64,000 bases of DNA. It comes from Aquimarina megaterium XH134. GTDB lineage: Bacteria; Bacteroidota; Bacteroidia; Flavobacteriales; Flavobacteriaceae. Of this stretch, positions 1 through 9,619 are shown in pieces. The DNA lies in the NCBI RefSeq assembly GCF_000520975.1, contig NZ_JACB01000006.1, positions 248,001-312,000 of the forward strand, given 5' to 3'. Under the pieces are notes generated by a model. It did not search any database, had not been told where the DNA came from, and worked only from the letters and a program-made list of their open reading frames with translations. Every line of letters starts with the position of its first letter. Within the stretch, counting starts at the first letter, position 1. The translations under genes were made by a program, and so were the position numbers.

Positions 1-918
1 AATTCCTCCAAGGCCTTCTATTTGCAACAAACCTGCATTATAGGCTGCATATCCCTGATTAACAGCTCCTGCTGTTGCAGCATCTAGAGGAACGGGGTTA
101 TAAGGTACAGTTGTAAAATGCGGTATAGATGTTACATCAGGAATATTAAACGCTACTCCTTTTGCTTGACCAGAAGTTAACGTGGTAACTATCGCATTAT
201 AAGCCTGTGTAAATATAGTTTCATCTGTAATCGGATCTGTACCATCTCCTCCCGACAAAGCATATCCCAGGACATCGTTATTACCGATCCACAATGAGAA
301 AAATGTTGGATTCTGAGCCATAGCATCTCCGAGTACAGATGCTGTAGGGCCAGAAGCAATTCTCACAAAATAAGGATTAGCCATACTTGGTAACCCTGCC
401 ACGTTACCATATCCTGCTGCTGGCAAATGAAAACTTTTAGCTCCAGGAATTCCCATATTATTAAAAGGTCCTGATATTATATTTGTTATTTCTGTGGTAG
501 GTATTTCTGGAGTATCATCCCCCGGAGTGGTTCCTAATAATCGTGGTCCCGATTCATTAGGCGGATCAGGATTTGGATCGCTATAAAAATAAAACCTCGG
601 GTTTAAAGTAGGGGTTCCTGCTACCAGGGCTCCTCCTATATTATCATTCATTAAAGGCTGTGTAAATTCTCCTCCTCCTGCCAGAGCAAATTGCTTTGCC
701 AAAATATTAGGCATCGAATTTTCCTGTCCAGCAATAAACAAGGCTCCATCGGTAAATCCGGCAGCCAAAGAATTTCCTAAGGAAACATATTTTGAAAAAT
801 CTGCATTCCCAGAGGTAATTACCACTTCTCCTCCTGTAGTAGAGGCATCATCATCTGATTCGCAAGAAATACATCCAAAAATTAACAGGAGTATTAACCA
901 TTTATATTGAGTATTCAT
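1..918 (-). CDS. SGNH/GDSL-type outer-membrane lipoprotein (3' end outside window)
   Basis: The reading frame is open from an ATG at 918 to the window edge, giving 306 residues with no stop. The N-terminus is a lipoprotein signal (hydrophobic stretch, Cys at about residue 16 or 19, then an acidic ESDDD run), so the protein is probably anchored in the outer membrane. Soon after comes YVSLGNSLAAG, which resembles block I of SGNH/GDSL hydrolases (normally GDSL; here GNSL), and later WIGNNDVLGYA, which fits the conserved block III GxND motif. It starts 32 bases after the stop of the TonB-dependent receptor on the same strand, so the two are likely co-transcribed and may handle one substrate. The catalytic C-terminal DxxH block lies outside the window, so activity cannot be judged. 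Confidence 0.75.
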   Translation of the reverse strand, partial: MNTQYKWLILLLIFGCISCESDDDASTTGGEVVITSGNADFSKYVSLGNSLAAGFTDGALFIAGQENSMPNILAKQFALAGGGEFTQPLMNDNIGGALVAGTPTLNPRFYFYSDPNPDPPNESGPRLLGTTPGDDTPEIPTTEITNIISGPFNNMGIPGAKSFHLPAAGYGNVAGLPSMANPYFVRIASGPTASVLGDAMAQNPTFFSLWIGNNDVLGYALSGGDGTDPITDETIFTQAYNAIVTTLTSGQAKGVAFNIPDVTSIPHFTTVPYNPVPLDAATAGAVNQGYAAYNAGLLQIEGLGGI

Positions 919-950
919 TTGTTCTTTTTTTATTGTTTTTTAATCGTTGC

Positions 951-3713
951 CTACAAATTGTTTATTGACAAGCCTATGTAATACTGGGATCCAATAAATC
1001 CAGTTCCAAATGCCGTAAAATATTCATCTCCTCCAATATTAGTCGCGCCAACTTTAAGAGTAGTTTTCAGTTTTGGAATTTTATAATTTATCTGAGCGTC
1101 GATTACCGAGAAAGATGGTACATTACCATCCCCAAATGAAGCTTCCCACAAGTAGTTATCAGTCCAACGGTAACTAGTGTTAAACCCAAAATTTTCAAAC
1201 AAATTTGTATGTCCAAACGTAGCTTTTACTTTATGCTTTGGTGTATTAAAATTAGTTCTGAAATCAGGGTCTTTATCTTTATCAAAATCCTGTTCGGCGT
1301 AAGTATAGTTAACACCTAAATCAAAATTTCCCGGAATCCTAGTATTTACACCAATTGTAGCTCCAAAAGATTTTATGTCTACATCTGAGTTTGTATATGC
1401 TTGATACACTTTAAAATCATCATTCTGTAATGCAAGAAGTGATAATGTTCCGTCTCCTACCTGACCGTAATATGGCACTAACACATTTTCGGTTGATATA
1501 AAATCTGTATACTGGTTATAATACCCACTTAAATCAATAACAAATTTCTTTATTTTACCACGATACCCTATTTCGAAAGCAGTAATTTTTTCTGGCTCTA
1601 CAAGGGTTGCACCAGAAGCTTCTGGTGCTCCATTTGTCACAGAACTTGCCGAAAACGAATTTTCATAAGCTGCTCTACCTGTTATTGTAACAGCATCAGA
1701 CCCTACAATAGTTTCACCTGCTCCGCTTAAATCATCAAATGATCTTACATCCCTATCTAAATTATCTCTTGCTGATCCAACCAATATTGCGCGTCCTACA
1801 TCTAGACCAATATATAAATCCTGTGTAGTTGGGTTTCTAAACCCTGTTTGTACAGAGGCACGGATATTATGATTTCGCTCATTACCCAAGGTATATCCTA
1901 TTGATAATCTAGGTGATAAATTACCATCAAATAATTCAGATTTATCATACCGTATAGATCCTGTTACTTTTACTCTTTCATCTGCAAATTTTTTCTGAAT
2001 TTGTGTATATGCTCCATATTCAGAATACCTAATTGGTCCATCAAAATCCGTAAAGATTGTACCTGAAGAATTCAATTTATATTCTCTAAATGATCCTCCC
2101 ACCTGAATATCTGCAAAATCTCCTGTAATATGACTTAAGTTATAGTTAACATCTACGTGTCTTAACTGAGAAGCGTCTTGAAATTTTGATCCTGTTAATA
2201 GATTGGGATCACTGGTTACTGCTTTAAAGGCTTGTTCGAATTCTGGTGTTCCTGGTATAAAACGACCTGTATCGGCTGTTTGTCTCCCAATAAGATGCGC
2301 TTGCTCTGGCAATTGGCCCGCTAATGTTGCCTGTACAAAAGCTCCTGCATATTCTCCAAACCAAGTTTGATCATCTTTCCATTTTCTATTAATATTAATC
2401 CCGGTAAATCTTGTATCATAAGAATCTCCCGCACTTTCATCTGTTAAATATCCTCTAACAAAAAAATTATTGTTTTTAAATTCTAATTTATGTTGTTGCA
2501 AGAAAAAATTACGAATCGAATATCGATTTGCTCCTTGATAAATTGTAGTTCCTCTACCTACTTTTCCGTTATAAATAACTTCAAAATCATTAGCAAATGG
2601 CCTATAGTGTAATGCTGCATCAAATTTTATACTTTCTGCTTTATTAGCATTTAAATCTTGCTCATTATACCCTGTTCTACTAACACTTTCGTCTGGCAGC
2701 AAGTTTTCGGCTCCAGCTGGTAAAATCCCTCTATTTACAAGAGCTTCTCCTACACCTCTTATATTTGTACTCACCTCATCACCATACACATTAAGACCGT
2801 CATAATTAGGGTCTGATCTATCTGTAATTGGATTTAAAACATTAACGGTATTGGTTGCAAACCAATCTGTACCTCGCAGATACGAGAAATTAGCTTTTGC
2901 GGCGAATTTCTCTGAGAACTTATGCGCAAGCCTAATTCCATAATCATAAAACTCATTATCTCCTGCTGCTTCTTGTGAGGTAATTCCTCCTTTAAAATAT
3001 GCACTAATCCCATGATGATCAAATGGGTTTTTACTTGTCATAAACAGAATTCCGTTAAAAGCATTTGCTCCATATAATGCAGAAGATGCTCCAGGCAATA
3101 GTTCTACACTATTGACATCTAATTCTGTCATCCCTAACAGGTTTCCTAATACAAAATTAAGAGCTGGTGCTGTGTTATCCATTCCATCTACCAATTGCAC
3201 AAAACGCGTATTGGCAAAATCTGCAAAACCTCTAGTATTAATTGATTTAAATGTTAAACTGTTAGTATTGATATCTACTCCTTTAAGATTTTCTAATCCA
3301 TCATAGAAATCTACTGAAGGTGTATTTTTAATTTCTTTAATTCCGAAACGTTCAACACTCACTGGGGATTCGAAGATACGCTCTGGTGTTCTGGAAGCCG
3401 AAATAATTACCTCATCAAGCTCTGTACCTTCTTTCAAGACAATAGTTAAATCTGTAGTTTGTGAAGATATATCTATTGATGAGGATTCAAACCCTACAGA
3501 ACTGGCTATTATTGTAAAAGGGGGTGATTCCTGGACTGTTAAAGTAAAAATACCGTCAAAATCTGTTACTGTTCCCGAAGATGAGTTTTTTAATGTAATA
3601 TTAGCTCCAGGAATAGGCTGGTTACCATCATCAACAACCTTTCCGCTAATTGTTGTTTGTGCAGTAGCAATAATGCATACCATCATCATTATTACTAATG
3701 TAATTTTTTTCAT
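951..3713 (-). CDS. TonB-dependent receptor with CarboxypepD_reg-like domain
   Basis: 920 residues. A Sec signal peptide (residues 1-18, ending ATAQT) is followed by a CarboxypepD_reg-like beta-sandwich (about 20-95, ISGKVVDDGNQPIPGANI), a TonB plug domain (about 110-235, with the typical LLPGASSALYGANAFNGI segment) and a 22-strand outer-membrane barrel to the C-terminus, which ends in an aromatic-rich beta strand. This is the architecture of Bacteroidota receptors that import substrates too large for porins. Its partner downstream is an SGNH-type lipoprotein rather than a SusD, so it does not look like a classical polysaccharide-utilisation pair. The substrate cannot be read from the sequence. 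A preceding terminator separates it from glmS, so it has its own promoter. Confidence 0.93.
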   Translation of the reverse strand: MKKITLVIMMMVCIIATAQTTISGKVVDDGNQPIPGANITLKNSSSGTVTDFDGIFTLTVQESPPFTIIASSVGFESSSIDISSQTTDLTIVLKEGTELDEVIISASRTPERIFESPVSVERFGIKEIKNTPSVDFYDGLENLKGVDINTNSLTFKSINTRGFADFANTRFVQLVDGMDNTAPALNFVLGNLLGMTELDVNSVELLPGASSALYGANAFNGILFMTSKNPFDHHGISAYFKGGITSQEAAGDNEFYDYGIRLAHKFSEKFAAKANFSYLRGTDWFATNTVNVLNPITDRSDPNYDGLNVYGDEVSTNIRGVGEALVNRGILPAGAENLLPDESVSRTGYNEQDLNANKAESIKFDAALHYRPFANDFEVIYNGKVGRGTTIYQGANRYSIRNFFLQQHKLEFKNNNFFVRGYLTDESAGDSYDTRFTGININRKWKDDQTWFGEYAGAFVQATLAGQLPEQAHLIGRQTADTGRFIPGTPEFEQAFKAVTSDPNLLTGSKFQDASQLRHVDVNYNLSHITGDFADIQVGGSFREYKLNSSGTIFTDFDGPIRYSEYGAYTQIQKKFADERVKVTGSIRYDKSELFDGNLSPRLSIGYTLGNERNHNIRASVQTGFRNPTTQDLYIGLDVGRAILVGSARDNLDRDVRSFDDLSGAGETIVGSDAVTITGRAAYENSFSASSVTNGAPEASGATLVEPEKITAFEIGYRGKIKKFVIDLSGYYNQYTDFISTENVLVPYYGQVGDGTLSLLALQNDDFKVYQAYTNSDVDIKSFGATIGVNTRIPGNFDLGVNYTYAEQDFDKDKDPDFRTNFNTPKHKVKATFGHTNLFENFGFNTSYRWTDNYLWEASFGDGNVPSFSVIDAQINYKIPKLKTTLKVGATNIGGDEYFTAFGTGFIGSQYYIGLSINNL

Positions 3714-3737
3714 GCCCCTAAGTTTTAATAGTTATGA

Positions 3738-3769
3738 CAACAATATACGTTTTTTTAACAATCCATCAA
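3738..3769 (-). promoter_or_regulatory. Possible promoter of the TonB-dependent receptor gene
   Basis: On the minus strand TATTGTTG (3745-3738) matches the Bacteroidota -7 consensus TAnnTTTG at all but one position, with a TTG 21 bases further upstream (3769-3767). It lies 25-56 bases upstream of the start codon. The match is modest. Confidence 0.3.
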
Positions 3770-3873
3770 TAAAATAGCCAAAATTTTGTGATTTCATTAT
3801 TCAAAAAACCATTATACAACATTATCATCATTTAGTAGTTTTTATCTATTATTCTACCTCTAATAAAAGCTAA

Positions 3874-3905
3874 AAACCCTATCCGAAAATTTTCAGATAG
3901 GGTTT
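3874..3905 (-). terminator. Intrinsic terminator downstream of glmS
   Basis: Inverted repeat AAACCCTATC / GATAGGGTTT with a further short inner stem. Read on the minus strand it is followed by TTTTTAG. It lies 36 bases after the glmS stop and upstream of the receptor gene, so it separates the two units. Confidence 0.8.
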
Positions 3906-3940
3906 CCATATTTTAATTGATCTCTATTTAAGAGAACTCT

Positions 3941-5788
3941 TTATTCTACAGTTACAGACTTTGCAAGGTTTCTTGGTTGGTCTACATTTTTATCCAACAT
4001 TACAGCAATATAATACGATAATAATTGCAGCGGTATCGTTGTAAGAAGAGGTGTTAAAAATTCTTCTGTTTCTGGTATTTCTATAACATGATCTGCCAGT
4101 TCTTTCACAGTAACATCTCCTTCTGTAACAATCCCGATAATCTTTCCTTTTCTGGATTTAATTTCCTGAATATTACTTACCACTTTATCATAGTGTCCTT
4201 TTTTGGTCGCTATTACAACAACTGGCATTTGTTCGTCAATTAATGCAATTGGTCCATGTTTCATTTCTGCCGCCGGATATCCTTCTGCATGTATATATGA
4301 TATTTCCTTTAATTTTAATGCTCCTTCTAAAGCAACAGGAAAATTATAACCTCTACCTAAATACAGGAAATTTTTTGCGTCTTTATAGGTATCTGCAATA
4401 AACTTAATATGATCATTAGACTCTAAAGTCTTTTTAACTTTTTCTGGAATTCGCTCTAATTCCTGCAGGTAATAATGAAAATCACTATTAGAAATTGTTC
4501 CTTTTCTCTCTGCTAGTTTTAATGCTATTAAAGATAGTACTGTTATTTGAGTAGTAAATGCCTTTGTAGAAGCAACTCCTATTTCTGGTCCGGCGTGGGT
4601 ATAAGCTCCTGCGTGAGTTTCTCTTGAGATTGAGGACCCTACCACATTACAGACTCCAAAAACAAAAGCTCCATTTTCTTTAGCAAGTTTAATTGCAGCC
4701 ATTGTATCTGCTGTCTCACCACTTTGTGATATTGCGATTACAACATCATCTTGATGTATTACTGGGTTTCGATATCTAAACTCTGATGCATACTCTACCT
4801 CGACAGGTATACGAACCAATTCTTCAAAAATATATTCTGCTACTAAACCAGCATGCCATGAAGTACCACAAGCAATAACAATAATACGTTTTGCATTTAA
4901 TAGTTTAGCAAGATTATCATCGATACCTGCCATTTTTATAATCCCTTCTGCAACTCGTATTCTACCTCTATAGGTATCGCTAATCGCATTAGGCTGCTCA
5001 TAAATTTCTTTGAGCATAAAATGATCATATCCTCCTTTTTCTATCTGCTCCAGGTTAATTTGCAGTTCTTGCAAATATGGATCTACAAGTTTATCGTCTT
5101 TAATATTCCTTACCTTAACTCCCTTATTCCTTCTCACAACCGCCATTTCGCCATCTTCGAGGTAAATTGCATTATTTGTATATTCTATGAAAGGAGATGC
5201 ATCAGAAGCAATAAAAAACTCATCCTCACCAACTCCAATAGCTAGCGGGCTACCCAATCTTGCGACAACAATTTCATCTGGTTTTTGCTTATCAAAAATA
5301 GCTATTGCATAAGCCCCTATGGTTTGATTTAAAGCAATTTGAACTGCTTTACCCAATTTTACATTTTCTTTAGTTTTTACATCTTCTATAAGATTTACCA
5401 ACACTTCTGTATCGGTTTCCGAAGTAAATGTATACCCTCTATTAATCAACTCTTTACGAAGAGCATCATAATTTTCTATGATTCCGTTATGAATAATTAC
5501 CAGATTACCCGAGTTAGAATAATGTGGATGCGAATTCACATCATTAGGAACCCCATGTGTGGCCCATCTTGTGTGTCCTATTCCTATATTCCCTTTTGTA
5601 GGAATTTCTTTTGATAATCGCTTTTCCAGATCTGCTACTTTTCCTTTGGTTTTAGACAATTTGATGTCTTTCCCATCGTAAAGAGCTATCCCTGCAGAGT
5701 CATAGCCTCTGTATTCTAATCTTTTTAAACCTTTTAAAACAATTGGATAGGCTTCTCTATGCCCTATGTACCCTACAATTCCGCACAT
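3941..5788 (-). CDS. glmS: Glutamine--fructose-6-phosphate aminotransferase (isomerizing)
   Basis: 615 residues, the normal length. It makes glucosamine-6-phosphate from fructose-6-phosphate and glutamine, the entry step to UDP-GlcNAc, peptidoglycan and LPS. The N-terminal nucleophile glutamine amidotransferase starts with MCGIVGYIG (catalytic Cys2 after Met removal) and runs to about residue 220; two SIS sugar-isomerase domains follow (CGTSWHAG near 307 and LGRGYNFPVALEGALKLKE near 475). The C-terminus ends in the usual LAKSVTVE. It is the last gene of a minus-strand run with DUF4270 and the half glycogen synthase, 22 bases after DUF4270. No glmS ribozyme-like structure is expected or seen in this short gap. 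Confidence 0.97.
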   Translation of the reverse strand: MCGIVGYIGHREAYPIVLKGLKRLEYRGYDSAGIALYDGKDIKLSKTKGKVADLEKRLSKEIPTKGNIGIGHTRWATHGVPNDVNSHPHYSNSGNLVIIHNGIIENYDALRKELINRGYTFTSETDTEVLVNLIEDVKTKENVKLGKAVQIALNQTIGAYAIAIFDKQKPDEIVVARLGSPLAIGVGEDEFFIASDASPFIEYTNNAIYLEDGEMAVVRRNKGVKVRNIKDDKLVDPYLQELQINLEQIEKGGYDHFMLKEIYEQPNAISDTYRGRIRVAEGIIKMAGIDDNLAKLLNAKRIIVIACGTSWHAGLVAEYIFEELVRIPVEVEYASEFRYRNPVIHQDDVVIAISQSGETADTMAAIKLAKENGAFVFGVCNVVGSSISRETHAGAYTHAGPEIGVASTKAFTTQITVLSLIALKLAERKGTISNSDFHYYLQELERIPEKVKKTLESNDHIKFIADTYKDAKNFLYLGRGYNFPVALEGALKLKEISYIHAEGYPAAEMKHGPIALIDEQMPVVVIATKKGHYDKVVSNIQEIKSRKGKIIGIVTEGDVTVKELADHVIEIPETEEFLTPLLTTIPLQLLSYYIAVMLDKNVDQPRNLAKSVTVE

Positions 5789-5810
5789 AATTTAAGTTTT
5801 TAAAATATTG

Positions 5811-7454
5811 TTAGTTTTCCTTTGATGATGTATAAAAAATATCAAGTTTTAAACGTTTTGATTCGGGAACATTTACTCCATTTCCGTAGAGCACTGTCCC
5901 TTCATGGGAAACTATTGATGAGGAGGGAATTATCTCATTCTTAGTTGTGGGGGTATCACCTATTGCGTTTGTTATTATGTTTACGTTTTGAGACACTGAC
6001 AACCCTAGTTTAGCATTTTCAATTTCACCTTTTAAAATGTTTAGGATATGCTGTGTCATTTTTATTCTATAAAATTCTCCGTTCTTATCAGAATCACGAC
6101 TGATTCTTCCCAAATGGTTAATAACAGAAGTCAAGGGAGTATCTAAATTAACGCTCCCATCCAAAAAATAATCGAGAAGAACTGCTCCTGTCTCAATATT
6201 AAATATAAAAATTCTTTCGGGTTCTGTATCTCCTCCTGTTACTTTATCCTGATCGATATAGAATTTTAGACTTGCATCGTTAATTAACCAATCTTGTCTT
6301 TTTAAGAAACTAAGTTCATTTTCCTCTTCGCCATTTTCATTAGTAACGTTGCCTCCAAATAAATCGATTACCGCATATGAACCATCACCTCCTTTTAGAT
6401 ACAAATTATCTTCTCCGTTTACAGTATCCTGATTTTCCTCTTTTAGCTCTTCAGCGATAGTTGGATCTAAAGTAGTTTTTATAGAGTTTATAAAAGTATT
6501 AGAGAAATTTAAATCCAGTTTATCTTGTTTACGAGTAGTTGTACCATTTGAAGTCTCATCAAAACTATAATGAAGGGTTATCTGAGCATTTCTTGTGTTA
6601 AGGTATATTAGATTTCCGTTATCATTAACAGGTTCTGCCTTAATATAAATTCCTCTAAAATAATTTCTAAAATTATTTACATTGCTAAGCTCTGGGCTAC
6701 CTACTTTATCCAGGAACAATGTTGAAAACAGAGTTTTTGCTTCATCCGGAAGCTCAACTCTTAATCTAGGAGTCAACCTCTCCCTTTTGGTCGTAGTCTC
6801 TCCATTGGTATTAGTTTCAGTTGTTGTAATAACTTCTTTAGCTGAAGGAACAAAATTATTATTAGTATACAGTAATGTTTGTTCTACTTCTGCCCCAAAG
6901 TTAGTTTCGACATCATCAGAATAATAGACTTGTCTTTCATTAGATTCTGGATCAAAATCTCTTAAAAAGTAATTGGATTTATACAACGACAGTTTAAAAG
7001 GTTGGTTTCCATAAATTGAATCTAATCTATAGGTAGTTGCTGTCTCGGTAACATTACCTATTTGAACCGATGCTGTGCTTGTCGCGGTACTAAAATATGG
7101 TAAACTAAAAACAACACTATCTAATACTGCATTAGTCCCGAAAGTTGGATTTAATTTTGAGGGTTGAATCTGAGATAAAATACTATATACTGATTGTCCA
7201 TATATAGGATCATTATAGACTCCTAACAAATTAGAATGGGTAGTTCCTCGTTGATCAATCGGCAAACTATTTGTACGTACTCTTTCGAATTTTTTACTAT
7301 ATGTTATTGGCACTGCAGAGTACTGTTTGTCTTCAAAATTAACACCTCCAACAACCTCGCTACCAACAGAATCAAAATCATCGTTACAAGACAAAAAGGT
7401 AAAAACAACAGCTACTATAACCGTTATTCTAATTAAAATATTCTTCAATTTCAT
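5811..7454 (-). CDS. DUF4270 domain-containing lipoprotein
   Basis: 547 residues. The N-terminus is a lipoprotein signal (VVFTFLSCNDDFDSVGSEVVGG, Cys at residue 23). The rest fits the DUF4270 family, a Bacteroidota-specific envelope family of about 450-600 residues with unknown function, recognisable by the NLLGVYNDPIYGQSVYSI segment near residue 75 and the late SRLKLDIFYT-like end. It lies between the half glycogen synthase (20-base gap) and glmS (22-base gap). This order is common in Flavobacteriaceae as far as I know, so the three are probably one transcription unit. The conserved link with glmS suggests, but does not show, a role in envelope building. Confidence 0.85.
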   Translation of the reverse strand: MKLKNILIRITVIVAVVFTFLSCNDDFDSVGSEVVGGVNFEDKQYSAVPITYSKKFERVRTNSLPIDQRGTTHSNLLGVYNDPIYGQSVYSILSQIQPSKLNPTFGTNAVLDSVVFSLPYFSTATSTASVQIGNVTETATTYRLDSIYGNQPFKLSLYKSNYFLRDFDPESNERQVYYSDDVETNFGAEVEQTLLYTNNNFVPSAKEVITTTETNTNGETTTKRERLTPRLRVELPDEAKTLFSTLFLDKVGSPELSNVNNFRNYFRGIYIKAEPVNDNGNLIYLNTRNAQITLHYSFDETSNGTTTRKQDKLDLNFSNTFINSIKTTLDPTIAEELKEENQDTVNGEDNLYLKGGDGSYAVIDLFGGNVTNENGEEENELSFLKRQDWLINDASLKFYIDQDKVTGGDTEPERIFIFNIETGAVLLDYFLDGSVNLDTPLTSVINHLGRISRDSDKNGEFYRIKMTQHILNILKGEIENAKLGLSVSQNVNIITNAIGDTPTTKNEIIPSSSIVSHEGTVLYGNGVNVPESKRLKLDIFYTSSKEN

Positions 7455-7474
7455 AAATAATTTCGTCGTTTTGC

Positions 7475-8284
7475 TTATACCAATACCTCTGTCTGATAGA
7501 AGGTTTCATAGGCATCAGCAAATTCATCTGGTTTTTTATATTCTAAAACTGGTTGGTCTATTGTTTTTAAATGTTCTACAAGCTCAGATGGAATTTCTTC
7601 GGACCCCACAATAATAGCATCAGAATTATCAACAGCCACCTTCATAAGGTTACTATATGTTGGTTGAGCTAAATCATTTATTTTTTCTTCATCTATTCCG
7701 TCAAACTTCACTTTTTCCATCATATTCTTATCCAATATCCCGTCATAACCATTATTATACACAGAAGTAACAATTTTACTTTGACCAAAAAGAGGCTCAT
7801 TAGCATAATAATTCTTTAAGTATAATGGCAAAAGAGAAGCTAACCATCCATGTACATGAATCACATCTGGTGACCAGTTTAATTTCTTAACTGTTTCAAT
7901 CACTCCTTTGGCAAAAAAGATTGCTCGCTCATCATTATCCGGAAATAATTTTCCTTCTTCATCAGTTAACGTTGCTTTTCTTTTAAAATAATCCTCATTA
8001 TCGATAAAATAAACTTGCATTCGTTCTTTTGGAATCGAAGCAACTTTAATAATAAGGGGCATATCCAGATCATTAATTACTAAATTCATACCCGAAAGCC
8101 GAATTACTTCATGTAACTGATGCCTCCTCTCATTGATATTGCCATATCTAGGCATAAAAATTCTTATTTGACCCCCTTTATTATTTACCATTCTTGGTGC
8201 TTCAAAAGACATAGATGAGATTTCAGTCTCTGGCAGGTAAGGTATTACTTCTGATGATACATACAATATCCTCTTATCTTTCAT
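7475..8284 (-). CDS. Orphan N-terminal domain of glycogen/starch synthase (GT5-like), probably non-catalytic
   Basis: 269 residues. It starts like a GT5 glycogen synthase (RILYVSSEVIPY, then NNKGGQIRIFMPRYGNI and DVIHVHGWLASLLPLYLK), so the N-terminal Rossmann domain is present. Full glycogen synthases are about 470-500 residues; here the whole C-terminal nucleotide-sugar-binding domain is missing. The KTGGL motif that binds ADP-glucose near the N-terminus is replaced by LPETEISS. It is therefore unlikely to make glycogen by itself. It is the first gene of the unit with DUF4270 and glmS and is divergent from panC. Automated annotation usually calls it glycogen synthase; a regulatory or scaffold role is an inference. 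Confidence 0.8.
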   Translation of the reverse strand: MKDKRILYVSSEVIPYLPETEISSMSFEAPRMVNNKGGQIRIFMPRYGNINERRHQLHEVIRLSGMNLVINDLDMPLIIKVASIPKERMQVYFIDNEDYFKRKATLTDEEGKLFPDNDERAIFFAKGVIETVKKLNWSPDVIHVHGWLASLLPLYLKNYYANEPLFGQSKIVTSVYNNGYDGILDKNMMEKVKFDGIDEEKINDLAQPTYSNLMKVAVDNSDAIIVGSEEIPSELVEHLKTIDQPVLEYKKPDEFADAYETFYQTEVLV

Positions 8285-8326
8285 ATAATCGATACTTTTA
8301 TCGTCCTCCTTTTGGAATTAATTTTG

Positions 8327-8334
8327 CAAAATTA
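8327..8334 (-). promoter_or_regulatory. -7 box of the half-GT5 / DUF4270 / glmS unit
   Basis: On the minus strand TAATTTTG is a perfect TAnnTTTG box, 43 bases upstream of the start at 8284. No clear -33 TTG is seen at the usual spacing. Confidence 0.45.
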
Positions 8335-8365
8335 CGAAAATTTATGCAGTCTGCCAGTAATATCT

Positions 8366-8373
8366 TATTTTTG
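8366..8373 (+). promoter_or_regulatory. -7 box of the panC operon
   Basis: TATTTTTG is a perfect TAnnTTTG box, 23 bases upstream of the panC ATG at 8397. Together with the box at 8327-8334 it makes the 112-base gap a compact divergent promoter. Confidence 0.5.
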
Positions 8374-8396
8374 CACGCCTTTAAGTTATACACCAA

Positions 8397-9245
8397 ATGC
8401 GGGTACACGGAAAAAGACGAGATATACTAGACGATGTTGCAGCTTTTAATAAGCAGAACAAAACCATTGGATTTGTTCCTACAATGGGAGCATTGCATAA
8501 GGGCCATCTTGCACTGATAGAAAGAGCTCTCAAAGAAAATCAAAAAGTTGTAGTTAGTATTTTTGTAAACCCTACACAGTTTAATACTACCGAAGATTTA
8601 GTTAATTATCCTCGAACCTTGGATTCTGATATTGAGCTTTTATCAGAATTATCTAAAGAAATAATTGTATTTGCTCCTACGCCAAAAGAGGTGTATGGAG
8701 ATGAAATGTTATCCATTAATTATGATTTTAGGGGATTAGAAAATGAAATGGAAGGCAAATACAGACCTGGTCATTTTGATGGAGTCGGGACAGTCTTAAA
8801 ACATTTCTTTACTATTGTTAATCCGGATAAAGCCTACTTTGGCGAAAAAGATTTTCAACAACTTCAAATTGTTAAAAAATTAGTTGAAATTGAAAAAATG
8901 TCAGTTCAAATTATTGGGTGCCCTATCTATAGAGAAGAAAGTGGGTTAGCTTTAAGCTCTCGAAATAAAAGGCTTAACCAGAAACAACTTAGCGAATCTC
9001 CTTTGATTTATTCGACTCTGAAACAGGTAAAAAAAGACTTTGGCACAAAAAGTGTTCATACCTTAAACAAATGGGTATCAGAACAATTCAAAAACAATGA
9101 TGAGTTAAAATTAGAATACTTTGAAATTGCAAAGGTATCTGACTTAAAATCCATTAAGCGAAAACAAAAAGACACCAAATACAGAGCTTTTATAGCTGTA
9201 TTTGCAGGAGAAATAAGACTCATTGATAACATTGCCCTAAATTAA
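8397..9245 (+). CDS. panC: Pantoate--beta-alanine ligase
   Basis: 282 residues, normal for the family. It condenses pantoate with beta-alanine using ATP, the last step of pantothenate synthesis. The HIGH-like nucleotide-binding motif is in TMGALHKGHLALIE (about residues 28-41), followed by VSIFVNPTQFN, the KHFFTIVNPDKAYFGEKDFQQL region and the KMSKS-like EESGLALSSRN near 180. The ATG at 8397 is placed as in homologues, which begin a few residues before a short helix. panD follows after 20 bases, so beta-alanine supply and use are coupled in one operon. Confidence 0.96.
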   Translation: MRVHGKRRDILDDVAAFNKQNKTIGFVPTMGALHKGHLALIERALKENQKVVVSIFVNPTQFNTTEDLVNYPRTLDSDIELLSELSKEIIVFAPTPKEVYGDEMLSINYDFRGLENEMEGKYRPGHFDGVGTVLKHFFTIVNPDKAYFGEKDFQQLQIVKKLVEIEKMSVQIIGCPIYREESGLALSSRNKRLNQKQLSESPLIYSTLKQVKKDFGTKSVHTLNKWVSEQFKNNDELKLEYFEIAKVSDLKSIKRKQKDTKYRAFIAVFAGEIRLIDNIALN

Positions 9246-9265
9246 AAAATAACTAACTTTGTAAC

Positions 9266-9616
9266 ATGTTTGTACACGTAGTAAAATCAAAAATTCATCG
9301 CGTTAAGGTGACTGGTGCCGATCTTAATTATATCGGTAGTATAACAATAGATCAAGATCTAATGGATGCTGCTAATATTGTTGAAGGAGAAAAGGTACAG
9401 ATTGTAAATAATAATAATGGAGAGCGTTTAGAAACTTACGCTATCCCAGGACCTAGAAACAGTGGTGAAATTACATTAAATGGTGCTGCTGCTCGAAAAG
9501 TAGCAAAAGGAGATGTATTAATACTAATCACCTATGCCATGATGGATATTGAAGAAGCTAAAAACTTCAAACCAAGACTTCTTTTCCCAAACGAGGAAAA
9601 TAATTTATTAAAATAG
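9266..9616 (+). CDS. panD: Aspartate 1-decarboxylase precursor
   Basis: 116 residues, the normal size. It makes beta-alanine from aspartate for PanC. The precursor cleaves itself between Gly24 and Ser25 in NYIGSITID to create the pyruvoyl cofactor at the new N-terminus; Lys9 (KSKIHRV) and the [12 protein letters not shown] and [12 protein letters not shown] segments are also present. It sits 20 bases after panC and 3 bases before the flippase-like gene. Confidence 0.97.
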   Translation: MFVHVVKSKIHRVKVTGADLNYIGSITIDQDLMDAANIVEGEKVQIVNNNNGERLETYAIPGPRNSGEITLNGAAARKVAKGDVLILITYAMMDIEEAKNFKPRLLFPNEENNLLK

Positions 9617-9619
9617 ATA

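Noticed and set aside
7475..8284. Frameshifted full-length glycogen synthase
   Set aside because: No remnant of the C-terminal domain is seen in any frame before DUF4270, which starts 20 bases later, so the short form looks genuine.
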